From assembly GCA_027485735.1 (NCBI GenBank), contig JAIXQM010000161.1, forward strand, positions 1 through 49,345: 49,345 bases of DNA. The letters are read 5' to 3'. Source of the DNA: Sphingomonadales bacterium (GTDB taxonomy: Bacteria > Pseudomonadota > Alphaproteobacteria > Sphingomonadales > Sphingomonadaceae). Shown here piece by piece: positions 8,664-19,492 of this stretch (positions within the stretch are counted from its first letter, which is position 1; every line of letters begins with the position of its first letter). The notes under the pieces were generated by a model, which searched no databases, was not told where the DNA came from, and worked only from the letters and a program-made list of their open reading frames with translations. Made by a program: the position numbers and the translations under genes.

Positions 8664-9650
8664 TCAGGCCCGTGCGGGATGGCAGGCTCGCCAAACCGCG
8701 AGGGCTTGGGCGGTTTCGGGCACATCATGAACGCGCATGATCTGCACCCCGGCATCGGCCCCGGCCAGCGCCAGCGCCAGGCTGCCGGGCAGGCGTTGTT
8801 CGACAGGAACCTCACCCGCTAGCTTGGAAATCAATGACTTGCGGCTGGCCCCGAGCAGGATCGGCACGCCCAAACCGTGCAGCAGCGTCAGCCCCTGCAA
8901 CAGTGCGAGATTGTGGCCGAGCCCCTTGCCGAAACCAATGCCGGGATCGGCGATGATGGCATCGTGTTCGATCCCGCCGGCCACGGCTGCGGCAATCCGT
9001 CTCTCCAGCCAGTCGAACACATCGAGCAGGGCGTTGTCATACTGCGGCGCGATCTGCATCGTTTCCGGCGTGCCCTGGTGGTGCATCAATATCACCGGGC
9101 AGCCGCGCTGCGCCACCAGCGCCATGGCCGCCGGATCATGACCCAGCGCACTGACATCATTGACGATCATCGCGCCTTCATCGAGCGCGACTGCCATCAC
9201 GGGCGATTTGCGCGTGTCGATGGAGACCGGCAACCCGGCCAGCCCGGCCCACAGGGGCGCAAGCCGCGCCAGTTCATCCGCAACCGGCAATTCCGGCGCG
9301 CCCGGCCGCGTGGATTCCGCCCCCACGTCGATAAGTGCAGCACCGGCAGCATGCATGGCGCGGGCAGCGGCAATCGCGGCATCTGGCGCATCATGGCGGC
9401 CGCCATCGGAAAAACTGTCGGGCGTGATGTTGATGATGCCCATCACCAGCGGCAGCGGTTGATCGAAACGCACCAGCAACGGGCGTGGCCGCGTCAGCCG
9501 CTCCCGCCAGTCATCCGGCACATCGGCCGCATCCACCAGTCCCTCGCTGCCCGCCCGCGTCAGCACTTCGCAGCGCGCAAAGGAAAAGGGGCCGCCGGCA
9601 AGCGGCAGCCCCTCCCCTTCACTCAGTATCGGGCGATAATAGCGCCTCAC
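8664..9650 (-). CDS. folP: Dihydropteroate synthase
   Basis: FolP joins p-aminobenzoate to dihydropterin pyrophosphate in folate synthesis. Conserved blocks are MGIINITPDSFSDGG, DVGAESTRPGA, MIVNDVSALG, DPGIGFGKGLGHNLALL and LLGASRKSLI. The usual MHMxGTP block reads MHHQGTP. The start is the GTG at 9650, which overlaps the stop of the M13 peptidase gene by 4 nt (GTGA), so the two are probably translationally coupled. This gives 328 residues with about 65 residues before the catalytic barrel, longer than the E. coli enzyme. An open frame upstream of 9650 lies inside the peptidase gene and was not used. Confidence 0.92.
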   Translation of the reverse strand: MRRYYRPILSEGEGLPLAGGPFSFARCEVLTRAGSEGLVDAADVPDDWRERLTRPRPLLVRFDQPLPLVMGIINITPDSFSDGGRHDAPDAAIAAARAMHAAGAALIDVGAESTRPGAPELPVADELARLAPLWAGLAGLPVSIDTRKSPVMAVALDEGAMIVNDVSALGHDPAAMALVAQRGCPVILMHHQGTPETMQIAPQYDNALLDVFDWLERRIAAAVAGGIEHDAIIADPGIGFGKGLGHNLALLQGLTLLHGLGVPILLGASRKSLISKLAGEVPVEQRLPGSLALALAGADAGVQIMRVHDVPETAQALAVWRACHPARA

Positions 9651-11683
9651 CACAGCTTGATGCGCTCTTCCGGCGACAGGTACATCTTCTCGCCCTGCTT
9701 CACGTTGAATGCCTTGTACCAGGCATCGATGTTGCGCACGACGTACGGGCGGAAATGGCCCGGCGTGTGCGGATCGGTCACCAGCTGCTGCAGCAGCGCC
9801 GGCTCGCGATACTTCTGGCGCCACACCTGGCTGAAGCCGAGGAAAAAGCGCTGATCACCGGTGAAACCATCGATAGCCTTCGGCTTCTTGCCGCCAAGGC
9901 TGCGCTTCCAGCCATCATAGGCAATGGTGATGCCGGCCAGATCGGCGATATTCTCGCCCAGAGTCAGCTCGCCATTCACCTTCTTGCCGGCGACCGGCTC
10001 GTACGCGCCATATTGGGCCACGACCTTGTCGGTGCCCTCCTTGAAGCGCTTCACGTCTTCAGCCGTCCACCAATCGGCAAGCCGGCCGGTCTTGTCATAT
10101 TTGCGGCCCTGATCGTCGAAATGGTGGGTGATTTCGTGGCCGATCACGGCGCCGATGCCGCCATAGTTCACGGCATCATCGGCATTGGGATCAAAGAACG
10201 GCGCCTGCAGAATTGCGGCCGGGAACACGATTTCGTTCCAGGTCGGGTTGGCATAGGCGTTCACCGTCATCGGCGTCATGAACCACTCGCTGCGGTCCAC
10301 CGGCTTGTTCAGCTTGGCCACGGAGTCGTTGAATTCAAACTCGGTCGCACGCTTGGCATTGCCCATGGCATCGCCGCGAACAATGGTGAGCGCCGAATAA
10401 TCCTGCCACTTGTCCGGGTAACCGATCTTGGGCGTGAACGCGGCGAGCTTCTCGCGCGCAGCCACCCGCGTCTTGGGGTCCATCCACGCCAGATTGGCCA
10501 GGCGGGCATCCATGGCAGCGATGATGTTCTTCACCAGCGCATCGGCCTTGGCCTTGGCTTCCGGCGGGAAATATTCCGCCACATACAGCTTGCCCAGCGC
10601 CTCGCCGAGCACGCCCGAGGTGATGTCCACGCCCCGCTTCCAGCGCGGCGCCTGTTCCGGTTGGCCGCCCAGCGTCTTGGAATACATGTCAAAATTGGCA
10701 TCGACAAACGCCTTGGGCAGGAAGGCCGCGGCATCGCGGATGGTGTGGAAGGCCATGTAGTCCTTCAACACCGCCAGATCGGCAGCGGCGATCACCTTGG
10801 CGGTGCCTTCAATGGCACTGGGGTTGGCGATAATCACGTCACCCTGCACCGGGATGCTGCTTCCGGCGATCATGCGGCTCCAATCAAGCCCGGCAAAGCG
10901 GGTCGGCAGCTCAGCAACGGGCACCGGATTATAGGTCTTTTCGGCCTGACGGCGCTCCACGCGGGTCCAGTGGGTCTTGGCGATGGCGGTTTCCAGCGCG
11001 AAGATGCCTTCGGCACGGGCCGCGGCATTGTCGTAACCGGCCAGGCCCAGCATGGTGGCGATATACGCCTTGTACTTGGTGCGAGCGGCCACGAACGATG
11101 CGTTCTTGTCGTCCAGATAATAGTCACGATCCGGCAGGCCCAGACCCGACTGGCCGGCCTGCACGACGAAACGATCCGGGTTCTTGCGATCGGGGCCCAC
11201 GCCCATGAAGATCGGGCCAGGCACGCCAAGCTTGAAATTGCGGCCCACCAGTTCGGCATAATCGGCCTTGCTTGCGATGGCGGCGATAGCATCAAGCTGC
11301 GGCTTCAACGGGGCGATGCCCTTCGCTTCGATGGCGGCTTCATCCATGAAGCTGGCGAAGAAATCACCAACCTTCTGGGCTTCGCTGCCCGGCGCGCCAC
11401 CGCTGGCGGCGGCCTTTTCGATGATGGTGCGGGTGCGTTCCTGGGACAGGTCACGCAGTTTGGTGAACATGCCGAAATTGGTCTTGTCGGCCGGAATTTC
11501 CAGCGCGGCCATATATTTGCCGGCGGTGTGACCCACGAAATCGTCGCCAGCCTTCACGCTGGTATCCATGCCGGCAACATCGAAACCGAACGTGCCGATT
11601 TGCGGCTTGGTATCGGCAGCCAGCGCCGGAAAGGCAAACATGGTCAGGCCGGTGGCCAGCGCCAATATGGTCTTGAACGTCAC
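9647..11683 (-). CDS. M13-family zinc metalloendopeptidase, exported
   Basis: This 678-residue neprilysin-like peptidase (PepO/M13 family) probably cleaves peptides in the periplasm. A signal peptide ends at FAFPALA, cut before ADTK. The zinc site is VIGHEITHHFDDQG (His516, Glu517, His520), and the third ligand is Glu577 in GENIADLAG. Substrate-binding NAYANP precedes the zinc helix, and the protein ends with the family-typical KLW. The start is GTG at 11683 with GGGGAG 9 nt upstream; an ATG 9 nt earlier is in another frame. folP follows with a 4-nt overlap. The physiological substrate cannot be told from sequence. Confidence 0.93.
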   Translation of the reverse strand: MTFKTILALATGLTMFAFPALAADTKPQIGTFGFDVAGMDTSVKAGDDFVGHTAGKYMAALEIPADKTNFGMFTKLRDLSQERTRTIIEKAAASGGAPGSEAQKVGDFFASFMDEAAIEAKGIAPLKPQLDAIAAIASKADYAELVGRNFKLGVPGPIFMGVGPDRKNPDRFVVQAGQSGLGLPDRDYYLDDKNASFVAARTKYKAYIATMLGLAGYDNAAARAEGIFALETAIAKTHWTRVERRQAEKTYNPVPVAELPTRFAGLDWSRMIAGSSIPVQGDVIIANPSAIEGTAKVIAAADLAVLKDYMAFHTIRDAAAFLPKAFVDANFDMYSKTLGGQPEQAPRWKRGVDITSGVLGEALGKLYVAEYFPPEAKAKADALVKNIIAAMDARLANLAWMDPKTRVAAREKLAAFTPKIGYPDKWQDYSALTIVRGDAMGNAKRATEFEFNDSVAKLNKPVDRSEWFMTPMTVNAYANPTWNEIVFPAAILQAPFFDPNADDAVNYGGIGAVIGHEITHHFDDQGRKYDKTGRLADWWTAEDVKRFKEGTDKVVAQYGAYEPVAGKKVNGELTLGENIADLAGITIAYDGWKRSLGGKKPKAIDGFTGDQRFFLGFSQVWRQKYREPALLQQLVTDPHTPGHFRPYVVRNIDAWYKAFNVKQGEKMYLSPEERIKLW

Positions 11684-11851
11684 GCGTCATTCTCCCCAAC
11701 AGGTCGGTTGCCGCGCGGCTTAGCCACAGCGGCCGGCATACGCAACGGGCTGCGGCAGTTGATGCCAAAGCCCGTCAGGCTGCACGTGTGTTAGGGGAAC
11801 GATACGCAGTTGGCAAAAGCGAAAATGCCAACGGGAAATGGATGCCAGGCG

Positions 11852-13194
<1,343 letters not shown>

Positions 13195-13196
<2 letters not shown>

Positions 13197-13782
13197 ACCC
13201 GGAAGTTTCTTCGCGCAGTCGCTGCAGAACGGCGCGCACGGGCGCAAAACTGGCGCGGTGATGGGGCGTCGCACCCAATCTGTTCAGTGCATCTGCATGC
13301 GCCGCGACACCATAACCCTGATTGGTCGCCCAGCCATAGCCGGGGTGCGCGGCATCCAGTTCCGCCATGATCCGGTCGCGCGTCACCTTGGCGATGATCG
13401 AGGCCGCCGAAATCGCCGGCTCGCTGCCGTCGCCGCCCACGATGGCCGTGGCCGGCCAGCGCCATTTCGGCAGGCGATTGCCGTCAACCAGCACATGCGC
13501 CGGCACTTCGCCCAAGGCTTCGACGGCGCGTGTCATCGCAAGGTACGTGGCCTGCAAGATGTTGATCTGATCAATTTCGGCCACGCTGGCCTGGCCAACG
13601 CCGATCAGGCAGTCGCTGGCCTGCAACGCGTGGAACAACGCCTCACGCCGCTTCGCGCTCAATTTCTTGCTGTCATCAAGGCCCGTCGGGACCTTCCCAC
13701 GCAGGATCACGGCCGCAGCCACCACCGGCCCCGCCCACGGCCCGCGCCCGGCCTCGTCAACCCCGGCGATCAGACCCGCCAT
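13195..13782 (-). CDS. rnhB: Ribonuclease HII
   Basis: RNase HII cuts the RNA strand of RNA-DNA hybrids and starts removal of misincorporated ribonucleotides. The 195-residue protein opens with LIAGVDEAGRGPWAGPVVAA, where Asp9 and Glu10 are metal ligands. The later acidic residues lie in HVLVDGNRLP and the family loop is SIIAKVTRDRIM. The start at 13782 lies 13 nt inside the end of the thiD-VOC gene, so translation is probably coupled. Codons upstream of this ATG in the same frame show no family similarity. The same strand continues to ccrM after 176 bp rich in GANTC sites. Confidence 0.95.
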
Positions 13783-14939
13783 GGCGGAAAGCGCCGCGCC
13801 TCGCCGGCAGCATAGAGGCAGATACGGTTGCCGGCCGGATCGCACAGCCGGGCTTCTCGCCACAGCCAATCCTCATCGCGTGGCATCTGCTCGAACGCCA
13901 GGCCCATCGCGGCCAGCTCCGCCACCCAGGCATCAAGGCGAAGCGATTCCAGATAGACGGTGGTGCCCCCCGCCTGCCCATCGCCAACATGGATCGAGAG
14001 CGTAACGCCATTGCCGGCCTCGAACCGGGCATAACCATTGTCCGGGCTATCCACGATCAGGCGCAGACCCAACTGCAGGTAGAAGGCCAGCGACACGCCA
14101 TAGTCGGTGGCCGGCACCGTTATCTGGTTCAGCACCGGCGCCGGAGCGGTGATGTCGTTGATGACCTGGCCGTGGCCCATCGGCCCATGCCCCTGCCCCA
14201 AGCCGGGCGCCGAACGCAGCGCCAGCCGCACATAGATCCGCGCGCGTTTCACGGCTTCGGGCAACGAAAGCCCCTGCCCCAGCCCGCACGCCAGCGCGCT
14301 CGACAGGGTGCAGCCGGTGCCATGGCTGCTCGTCGTCTCGATCTTCGCATCCGTAAACGCCAGATGGCCCTGCCGCGTCACCAGCCAGTCGGTGAGTAGG
14401 TCACCTTCCAGATGCCCACCCTTGGCCAGCACTGCGCGCGGACCCGCGTTCAGCAATTCCTGCGCCGCCAGCAACATGTCGGCAGCATCCTCCACCTCGG
14501 TCTCGGTCAGCGCCACCAGTTCCGGCACGTTGGGCGTGATCACGCTGGCCATCGGCACCAGGCGCTGCATCATCGCCCACACCGCTTCGTCCTCAATCAA
14601 CGCCGCGCCGCCCTTGGCGATCATGACGGGATCGAGCACGATCGGCACGCGGCAACCCTCAAGCGCATCGGCGACCGCGTTGATGGTGGCTTCATTGCCC
14701 AGCATGCCGATCTTGATGGCATCCACGCCGATATCATCGATGCAGGCGCGGATCTGGCCGGCCACGATCTCCGGCGGCACCGCATGCACCGCGCTGACAC
14801 CTTGCGTGTTCTGCACGGTGATCGCCGTCACCGCCGTCATCGCATAACCGCCCAGCGCCGTGATCGTCTTGATATCCGCCTGGATGCCGGCGCCGCCGCC
14901 AGAGTCTGACCCCGCGATGGCGAGAATCCTAGCGACCAT
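13770..14939 (-). CDS. thiD: HMP/HMP-P kinase ThiD fused to a C-terminal VOC (glyoxalase-fold) domain
   Basis: The first 257 residues are a complete ThiD, which phosphorylates hydroxymethylpyrimidine and its monophosphate for thiamine synthesis. Markers are AIAGSDSGGGAGIQADIKTI, the DPVMIAKGG block and the anion hole HGTGC with Cys210, ending at LGQGHGPMGHG. The chain then continues without a stop into about 130 residues resembling a VOC/glyoxalase-fold domain: LNQITVPATDYGVSLAFYLQ, the GYARFEAG strand and LCDPAGNRICLY. ThiD alone is normally about 265 residues, so this 389-residue protein is a fusion. The start ATG at 14939 overlaps the DUF1272 gene by 11 nt, and the stop overlaps rnhB by 13 nt. 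The VOC part has few obvious metal ligands, and its role is unknown. Confidence 0.9.
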   Translation of the reverse strand: MVARILAIAGSDSGGGAGIQADIKTITALGGYAMTAVTAITVQNTQGVSAVHAVPPEIVAGQIRACIDDIGVDAIKIGMLGNEATINAVADALEGCRVPIVLDPVMIAKGGAALIEDEAVWAMMQRLVPMASVITPNVPELVALTETEVEDAADMLLAAQELLNAGPRAVLAKGGHLEGDLLTDWLVTRQGHLAFTDAKIETTSSHGTGCTLSSALACGLGQGLSLPEAVKRARIYVRLALRSAPGLGQGHGPMGHGQVINDITAPAPVLNQITVPATDYGVSLAFYLQLGLRLIVDSPDNGYARFEAGNGVTLSIHVGDGQAGGTTVYLESLRLDAWVAELAAMGLAFEQMPRDEDWLWREARLCDPAGNRICLYAAGEARRFPPWRV

Positions 14940-15156
14940 GTTTGCGCTCCGCCGACGCTGGGTATTTCGCCAGCGCCGCACCCACCCGCAGCGGGCGCGG
15001 TTGCAGATCGCCGCCGCAATTGGGGCAAACCCCGGCAAGTGGGCCCGTCGTGCAGGCCGTGCAAAAGCTACATTCGAACGAACAGATATGCGCACCCGCC
15101 ACATCCGCCGGCAGATCGACGCCGCAGCGTTCGCAATCGGGCCGCAGTTCCAGCAT
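14929..15156 (-). CDS. DUF1272 small zinc-ribbon-like protein
   Basis: This 75-residue cysteine-rich protein starts [18 protein letters not shown] and continues HICSFECSFCTACT and GVCPNCGGDLQPRP, the signature of DUF1272. Cysteine pairs C-x2-C (CERC, CTAC, CPNC) suggest two zinc-binding knuckles. No function is known to me for the family. Its ATG overlaps the glmM stop by one base (TGATG), and its end overlaps the thiD-VOC start by 11 nt, so it sits inside a translationally coupled operon. Confidence 0.88.
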   Translation of the reverse strand: MLELRPDCERCGVDLPADVAGAHICSFECSFCTACTTGPLAGVCPNCGGDLQPRPLRVGAALAKYPASAERKHGR

Positions 15157-16508
15157 CAGGCGGCCGCTGCCGCAACAGCCGCGCAGATATCATCCACCAC
15201 GCGCCCGACCAGCGCCTTGTCCTCGCCCTCGGCCATCACGCGGATCAGCGGCTCGGTGCCACTCTTGCGGATCAGCAGGCGCCCCTGCCCGGCCAGCTTC
15301 GCCTCGCCGGCGGCAATCGCGTCTTTCACGGATTGCGCCTCCAATGGCGCGCCGCCCTTGAAGCGCACGTTCTTCAGCAACTGCGGCAGCGGATCAAACA
15401 GGTGGAGCAACTCGCTCGCCGGCTTGCCCGAACCCACCAGCGCGCTGAGCACCTGCAAGGCTGCCACCAGTCCATCGCCGGTGGTCGCATGATCCGAAAG
15501 GATGATGTGCCCCGATTGCTCGCCGCCGACGTTGCAGCCGCGATCACGCATCAGTTCCAGCACGTGCCGGTCGCCCACATTGGCGCGGTGCAACGCAATG
15601 CCCTTCGTGGCAAGAAACCGCTCCAGCCCCAGGTTTGACATCACGGTCGCCACCAGTGCGCCGCCCTTCAGCGTGCCGGCTTCCGCTGCGCGTGCCGCGA
15701 TCAGCGCCATCAGCTGATCACCATCCACCACCTGGCCCCGTTCATCCACCACGATCAACCGATCCGCATCGCCATCCAGCGCGATGCCGATATCGGCGCC
15801 CGATTCCAGCACCTTCAACTGCAACGCCTTGGGGTGGGTCGATCCCACCTTGTCGTTCACGTTGAACCCGTCCGGCGCGACGCCGATGGCGATCACTTCG
15901 GCACCCAGTTCCCACAAGGCCGCCGGCGCCACCTTGTAGGCGGCACCGTGCGCGCAATCGATGACGATCTTCAGCCCATCCAGGCGCAGATGTTCGGGAA
16001 AGGTCGCCTTGGCAAAGTGGATATAACGCCCCTGCGCGTCATCGATGCGCCGTGCCCGGCCAATGGCGCGCGGTTCGGCAAGCGGAATCTCCTCCTCCAG
16101 CAACGCCTCGATCGCCATCTCGTCGTCATCCGACAATTTATAGCCGTCGGGCCCAAACAACTTGATGCCATTATCGTGAAATGGGTTGTGGCTGGCCGAA
16201 ATCATCACGCCGATATCGGCCCGCATCGACCGGGTGAGCATGGCCACCGCCGGGGTCGGCATCGGGCCGAGCAAGGTCACGTCCATGCCGACGCTGGTGA
16301 AGCCGGCAACCAGTGCCGATTCCATCATGTAGCCCGAAAGCCGCGTGTCCTTGCCGATCACCACCCGGTGCGTGTGGGTTCCGCGCAGGAAATGCCGCCC
16401 CGCGGCCTGGCCCAGCTTGAGAGCGATGGCGGCGGTCATCGGCGGGCTGTTGGTCAGGCCACGAATGCCATCGGTGCCGAAATAACGGCGGGTCTGCTTG
16501 CTGCTCAT
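15156..16508 (-). CDS. glmM: Phosphoglucosamine mutase
   Basis: GlmM converts glucosamine-6-phosphate to glucosamine-1-phosphate for UDP-GlcNAc, hence peptidoglycan and LPS. The 450-residue protein has the N-terminal [11 protein letters not shown]. The catalytic phosphoserine loop is [17 protein letters not shown] (Ser106 is the residue before His107), the metal loop is ALDGDADRL, the sugar loop GGEQSGH, and the phosphate-binding loop [12 protein letters not shown]. The start at 16508 gives the standard N-terminus; the open frame further upstream is antisense to the aldo/keto reductase gene and was rejected. It is the first gene of the leftward glmM, DUF1272, thiD-VOC, rnhB set and is divergent from the reductase (46 bp gap). 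Confidence 0.96.
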   Translation of the reverse strand: MSSKQTRRYFGTDGIRGLTNSPPMTAAIALKLGQAAGRHFLRGTHTHRVVIGKDTRLSGYMMESALVAGFTSVGMDVTLLGPMPTPAVAMLTRSMRADIGVMISASHNPFHDNGIKLFGPDGYKLSDDDEMAIEALLEEEIPLAEPRAIGRARRIDDAQGRYIHFAKATFPEHLRLDGLKIVIDCAHGAAYKVAPAALWELGAEVIAIGVAPDGFNVNDKVGSTHPKALQLKVLESGADIGIALDGDADRLIVVDERGQVVDGDQLMALIAARAAEAGTLKGGALVATVMSNLGLERFLATKGIALHRANVGDRHVLELMRDRGCNVGGEQSGHIILSDHATTGDGLVAALQVLSALVGSGKPASELLHLFDPLPQLLKNVRFKGGAPLEAQSVKDAIAAGEAKLAGQGRLLIRKSGTEPLIRVMAEGEDKALVGRVVDDICAAVAAAAA

Positions 16509-16554
16509 GGGTGGATTCTCTAGCCTGTGATGCAAAGCAAAGAAAGGACGCGCC

Positions 16555-17547
16555 ATGCAGACCCGCAAGATCGGCCCGCTCACCGTTTCGGCCCTCGGCC
16601 TGGGCTGCATGGGCATGGCGGGCACCGCTGGCCAGGCCGCCATGTACGGGCCTGTCGATCGCGCTGAAGCCATCGCCACCATCCACCACGCGCTTGAACT
16701 GGGCATCAATTTCTTCGACACCGCCGAAATCTATGGCCCGTTCGCCAATGAGGAGCTGGTCGCCGAAGCACTGGCCGGCCGCCGCCACCAGGCCATCATC
16801 GCCACCAAGTTCGGTTTCCGCATCGAAAATGGCCGGGTCGCCGGCGTCAACAGCCAGCCCGAGCATATCCGCGCCGTGTGCGAAGCCAGCCTGAAGCGGC
16901 TCAACACCGACGTGATCGACCTGTTCTACCAACACCGCGTCGATCCCGCCGTGCCGATCGAAGACGTGGTCGGCACGCTGGCGGAGCTGGTGAAAGAGGG
17001 CAAGATCCGCGCCATCGGCCTGTCCGAATGCTCCGCCGCCACCCTGCGCCGTGCCTGCGCCATCGCCCCCATCGCCGCCCTGCAAAGCGAATGGAGCCTG
17101 TGGGAGCGCGACGTGGAGTCTGAAATCGCCCCCACTGCCCGCGAACTCGGCGTCACCTTCGTGCCCTATTCCCCGCTCGGCCGCGGCTTCCTCACCGGCA
17201 GCGTGCCGCGCGCCGAAGATCTGCCCGACGGCGACTATCGCAAGGCCGATCCGCGCTATCAGGGCCAGAATTACGACGCCAACATGGCCGCCGTTGCCGT
17301 GGTGAAGGCCATCGCCACCGCCCACAGCGCCAGCCCGGCCCAGGTGGCCATCGCCTGGCTGCTGGCAAAAGGCCCGGACGTCGTGCCCATCCCCGGCTGC
17401 AAGCGCCGCACCACCCTGATCGATACCGCCGGCGCCGCCGCGCTCACCCTGTCCGCCGCCGACATCGCCGCGCTCGATACCGCCCTGCCCCAGACCGCTG
17501 GCCTGCGATACGGCAGCAAGGCCGCACTGGCGATGACGCGATTGTAA
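16555..17547 (+). CDS. Aldo/keto reductase
   Basis: This 330-residue NADPH-dependent reductase has the TIM-barrel aldo/keto reductase fold. The catalytic tetrad is visible: Asp and Tyr in FFDTAEIYG, Lys in ATKFG and His in YQHRVD. The cofactor end shows [12 protein letters not shown] and [11 protein letters not shown]. The sequence is closest in style to the AKR11/AKR13 (YakC/Tas-like) group. AAAGGA lies 8 nt before the ATG. It is monocistronic as far as can be seen and divergent from glmM. The substrate is not predictable. Confidence 0.9.
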   Translation: MQTRKIGPLTVSALGLGCMGMAGTAGQAAMYGPVDRAEAIATIHHALELGINFFDTAEIYGPFANEELVAEALAGRRHQAIIATKFGFRIENGRVAGVNSQPEHIRAVCEASLKRLNTDVIDLFYQHRVDPAVPIEDVVGTLAELVKEGKIRAIGLSECSAATLRRACAIAPIAALQSEWSLWERDVESEIAPTARELGVTFVPYSPLGRGFLTGSVPRAEDLPDGDYRKADPRYQGQNYDANMAAVAVVKAIATAHSASPAQVAIAWLLAKGPDVVPIPGCKRRTTLIDTAGAAALTLSAADIAALDTALPQTAGLRYGSKAALAMTRL

Positions 17548-17626
17548 GAACGTCACTGGCGGAAATCGGCCATCGTCTTCACGCGACCACTGGCAGCGCA
17601 AACGGTGCGGGCGTAGCGTTCACATC

Positions 17627-18232
17627 ATGCACGTACCCGTCGCCCCATCCGTTCACGGCCTCGATTTCGACACGATGAACGCCGCCCGGTTCGCCCGCGA
17701 TCCGGCGTACGACGGCATCTTCTTCATCGCCGTTAGAACCACCGGAATCTATTGCCGCCCGGTCTGCCGCGTGCGCCAACCGCTCACGCGCAACATCAGT
17801 TTCTTCCCCAGCGCCGCTGCCGCCGAACGCGCCGGTTATCGCCCCTGCCTGAAATGCCGCCCCGAAAGCGCGCCCTTCTGTCCCGCCTGGAACGGCACCA
17901 AGACGACCGTGGAACGGGCGCTGAAACTCATCGACGAAGGCGCGCTCGATGGTGAAGGCACGGTGGAAGCCCTCGCAACACGCTGCGGCGTCGGCGCTCG
18001 CCACCTCACCCGCCTGTTCCGCCAGCACTTCGGCGCTTCCCCCATCGAAGTCGCCCAAACCCGCCGCGTCCAACGCGCCATGCAGATGATCGCTCACACG
18101 CAACTGCCGATGACCGAAATCGCTCACGCCGCCGGCTTTGCGTCCCTGCGCCGCTTCAACGAAGTGATCAGCGCCCGCTACGGCCGCCCGCCATCAGAGT
18201 TGCGCAAGGTGCGCCCCCACAACGTCACTTGA
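17627..18232 (+). CDS. AdaA-like methylphosphotriester-DNA methyltransferase / AraC-type activator
   Basis: The protein combines an Ada N-terminal zinc domain with an AraC-type DNA-binding domain, as in Bacillus AdaA or the N-terminal half of E. coli Ada. In that family one cysteine accepts a methyl group from methylphosphotriesters, which turns the protein into an activator of alkylation-repair genes. The four cysteines are C43, C47, C74 and C77 (GIYCRPVC and RPCLKCRP). The helix-turn-helix region spans about 95-195, with LTRLFRQHFGASPIEVAQTR and a second helix-turn-helix ending FNEVISARYGRPPSEL. There is no methylguanine transferase or AlkA domain, and none is encoded next door. The start could be 17627 or a later ATG at 17675. 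Confidence 0.88.
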   Translation: MHVPVAPSVHGLDFDTMNAARFARDPAYDGIFFIAVRTTGIYCRPVCRVRQPLTRNISFFPSAAAAERAGYRPCLKCRPESAPFCPAWNGTKTTVERALKLIDEGALDGEGTVEALATRCGVGARHLTRLFRQHFGASPIEVAQTRRVQRAMQMIAHTQLPMTEIAHAAGFASLRRFNEVISARYGRPPSELRKVRPHNVT

Positions 18233-18265
18233 CCGGAGCCGCCCAAACCCACTAGGCCCGGTCCC

Positions 18266-18355
18266 GGACAGATGGCCGAGTGGTTTAAGGCAGCGGTCTT
18301 GAAAACCGCCGTGGGTGAAAGCTCACCGTGGGTTCGAATCCCACTCTGTCCGCCA
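18266..18355 (+). tRNA. tRNA-Ser (anticodon UGA)
   Basis: The 90-nt gene includes an encoded CCA (18353-18355). The acceptor arm GGACAGA pairs with TCTGTCC and the discriminator base is G. The anticodon stem GCGGT/ACCGC holds the loop CTTGAAA, with TGA at 18300-18302. A long variable arm (GTGGGTGAAAGCTCAC) marks a class II serine tRNA, and the T arm contains GGTTCGAATCC. It reads UCA and related serine codons. The DNA downstream is AT-richer than the rest, so this may be an integration site. Confidence 0.97.
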
Positions 18356-18915
18356 CATATTCAATGTTTTCAATGTATTATTAGAAGCGTTCAGGTAAAA
18401 CCCACCTTTCGACCCACCTTTGAAACCGGTTTAGGGGCGCATGTGGAACGGCAAGAACAGGCCCCCCACCCCCTTCAAATTCCTGCTCAGCCAGACCCTA
18501 CCCCGGGGGTCCCCCACTTCCCAGATATGGGACCCGCGCTTCCTTCGTGCATACTGATCTGCTCATTGGATGGCGGTGTTTCATTCATAGCCTTGCCGGC
18601 ACCATCTTGGTCGGGGCGTCGTCCATACCCGGGCTGGTTAGCGCGAAACGGAGCAACGTCCCGTGCTGGAAATCTTCCCTATGCTTGATCGCCGCAATCG
18701 ATCCGCTGAAGAGGGTCTTACCCAATCAGCTTGCGCGAGCTGTTTTGGCTAATCCTTACAAGAGAATTGCAATTCAAAGTTGATTGACGCTGTCTTATTC
18801 TACTAGTAATCTTTAACTGGATAGTTAGCTACTAACATATGCTAGCATTGCAATAGTTTTCTATCGTAAACAAAGCTTGTTTTTGAAAGCGTTGTCTTAG
18901 AAAGAGGTTAAAATA
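18356..18915. other. Gene-poor AT-rich stretch downstream of tRNA-Ser
   Basis: No convincing gene is seen in these 560 bp. Just after the tRNA there are short direct repeats (TTCAATGT twice at about 18359-18379, and CCCACCTTT twice at about 18401-18422). From 18780 to 18900 the DNA is strongly AT-rich and probably contains the promoter of the small exported protein that follows. An open frame that runs through the tRNA is an artefact. I found no second copy of the tRNA 3' end within the next kilobases, so attachment-site boundaries are not proven. Confidence 0.5.
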
Positions 18916-19176
18916 ATGTTTAAAAAACTATCAGCCGCACTCGTTACGATGTCCCTCGTTGCTGTTGCCCAGCATGCTTCGGCGCAAAACAATTCGGTTA
19001 GTGCAGCGCAGGCAGCGGCGCCTGCTTCGGCGAAACTCAGTTCGGGCGGAACAAAAGTAAAAGCATTGGCAGATGAGATTGCTCGTGCTGAGGCAGCAAA
19101 AAAGAAATCAGTAGCAGATATGCAAGCACTCGTAGACGCATCGAAGGCAGCAAAAGCAGCAGCAGAAAAAAAATAA
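18916..19176 (+). CDS. Small exported Ala/Lys-rich protein, unknown function
   Basis: The 86-residue product has a classic signal peptide, MFKKLSAALVTMSLVAV then AQHASA, likely cut before QNNS. The mature part is about 62 residues of Ala, Lys, Ser and Glu, predicted helical (KALADEIARAEAAKKKSVAD). GAGG lies 8 nt before the ATG, and a strong terminator follows 13 bp after the stop, so this looks like a real single-gene unit. Codon use is AT-rich (AAA, GCA, TTA), unlike the neighbours, which suggests recent acquisition with the tRNA-Ser-linked DNA. I recognise no family. Confidence 0.72.
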   Translation: MFKKLSAALVTMSLVAVAQHASAQNNSVSAAQAAAPASAKLSSGGTKVKALADEIARAEAAKKKSVADMQALVDASKAAKAAAEKK

Positions 19177-19189
19177 CAAGGCTATTTCG

Positions 19190-19229
19190 GCTAGGGCCGC
19201 ACATCGTGCGTCCCTAGCTCTCCCTTTTA
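19190..19229 (+). terminator. Rho-independent terminator of the small exported protein gene
   Basis: GCTAGGG-c-CGCAC pairs with GTGCG-t-CCCTAGC around a 3-nt loop (19190-19218), followed by a pyrimidine-rich tail TCTCCCTTTTAT. It is a 12-pair stem with one mismatch. Confidence 0.85.
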
Positions 19230-19300
19230 TCCTGTGACTTACCTACGTCGAAGAGACGGCTTCCTTGCCACCCGTGGAATTTTTTCTCTTCTCGGTGACG

Positions 19301-19492
19301 CTACTTTGCCATTAAAGTTTTTGGTTTCCGACCCTTTGTACGGGTTGATCCCAGCACCATCAGATCAAGAGCGAACATAAGGCTCTCAGCCTCGTGGAAG
19401 AAGACTGCCATCTCATGGCGCTCGGCCTTGGCCTCCAGCGTCTCCCCGCTATTCCTGTACTGCGGGTGGTTGGCGCCTCGCCTGTCCGCCAA
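19301..19492 (-). pseudogene. Possible remnant ORF in the AT-richer region
   Basis: The reverse strand can encode 63 residues from a TTG (NSGETLEAKAERHEMAVFFH, then EAESLMFALDLMVLGSTRTK). The same frame continues upstream for six codons as RALGEI until a TAG. There is no good ribosome site, and I recognise no family. It may be the tail of a decayed gene in the putative island, or chance. The remaining part of 19230-19592 shows nothing else. Confidence 0.25.

Noticed and set aside
9485..11794. 769-codon forward frame across folP and the M13 peptidase
   Set aside because: Antisense shadow; the reverse strand carries clear catalytic motifs.
18272..18688. Open frame beginning MAEWFKAAVLKTAVGESS
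   Set aside because: It is a translation of the tRNA-Ser gene itself, a known annotation artefact.
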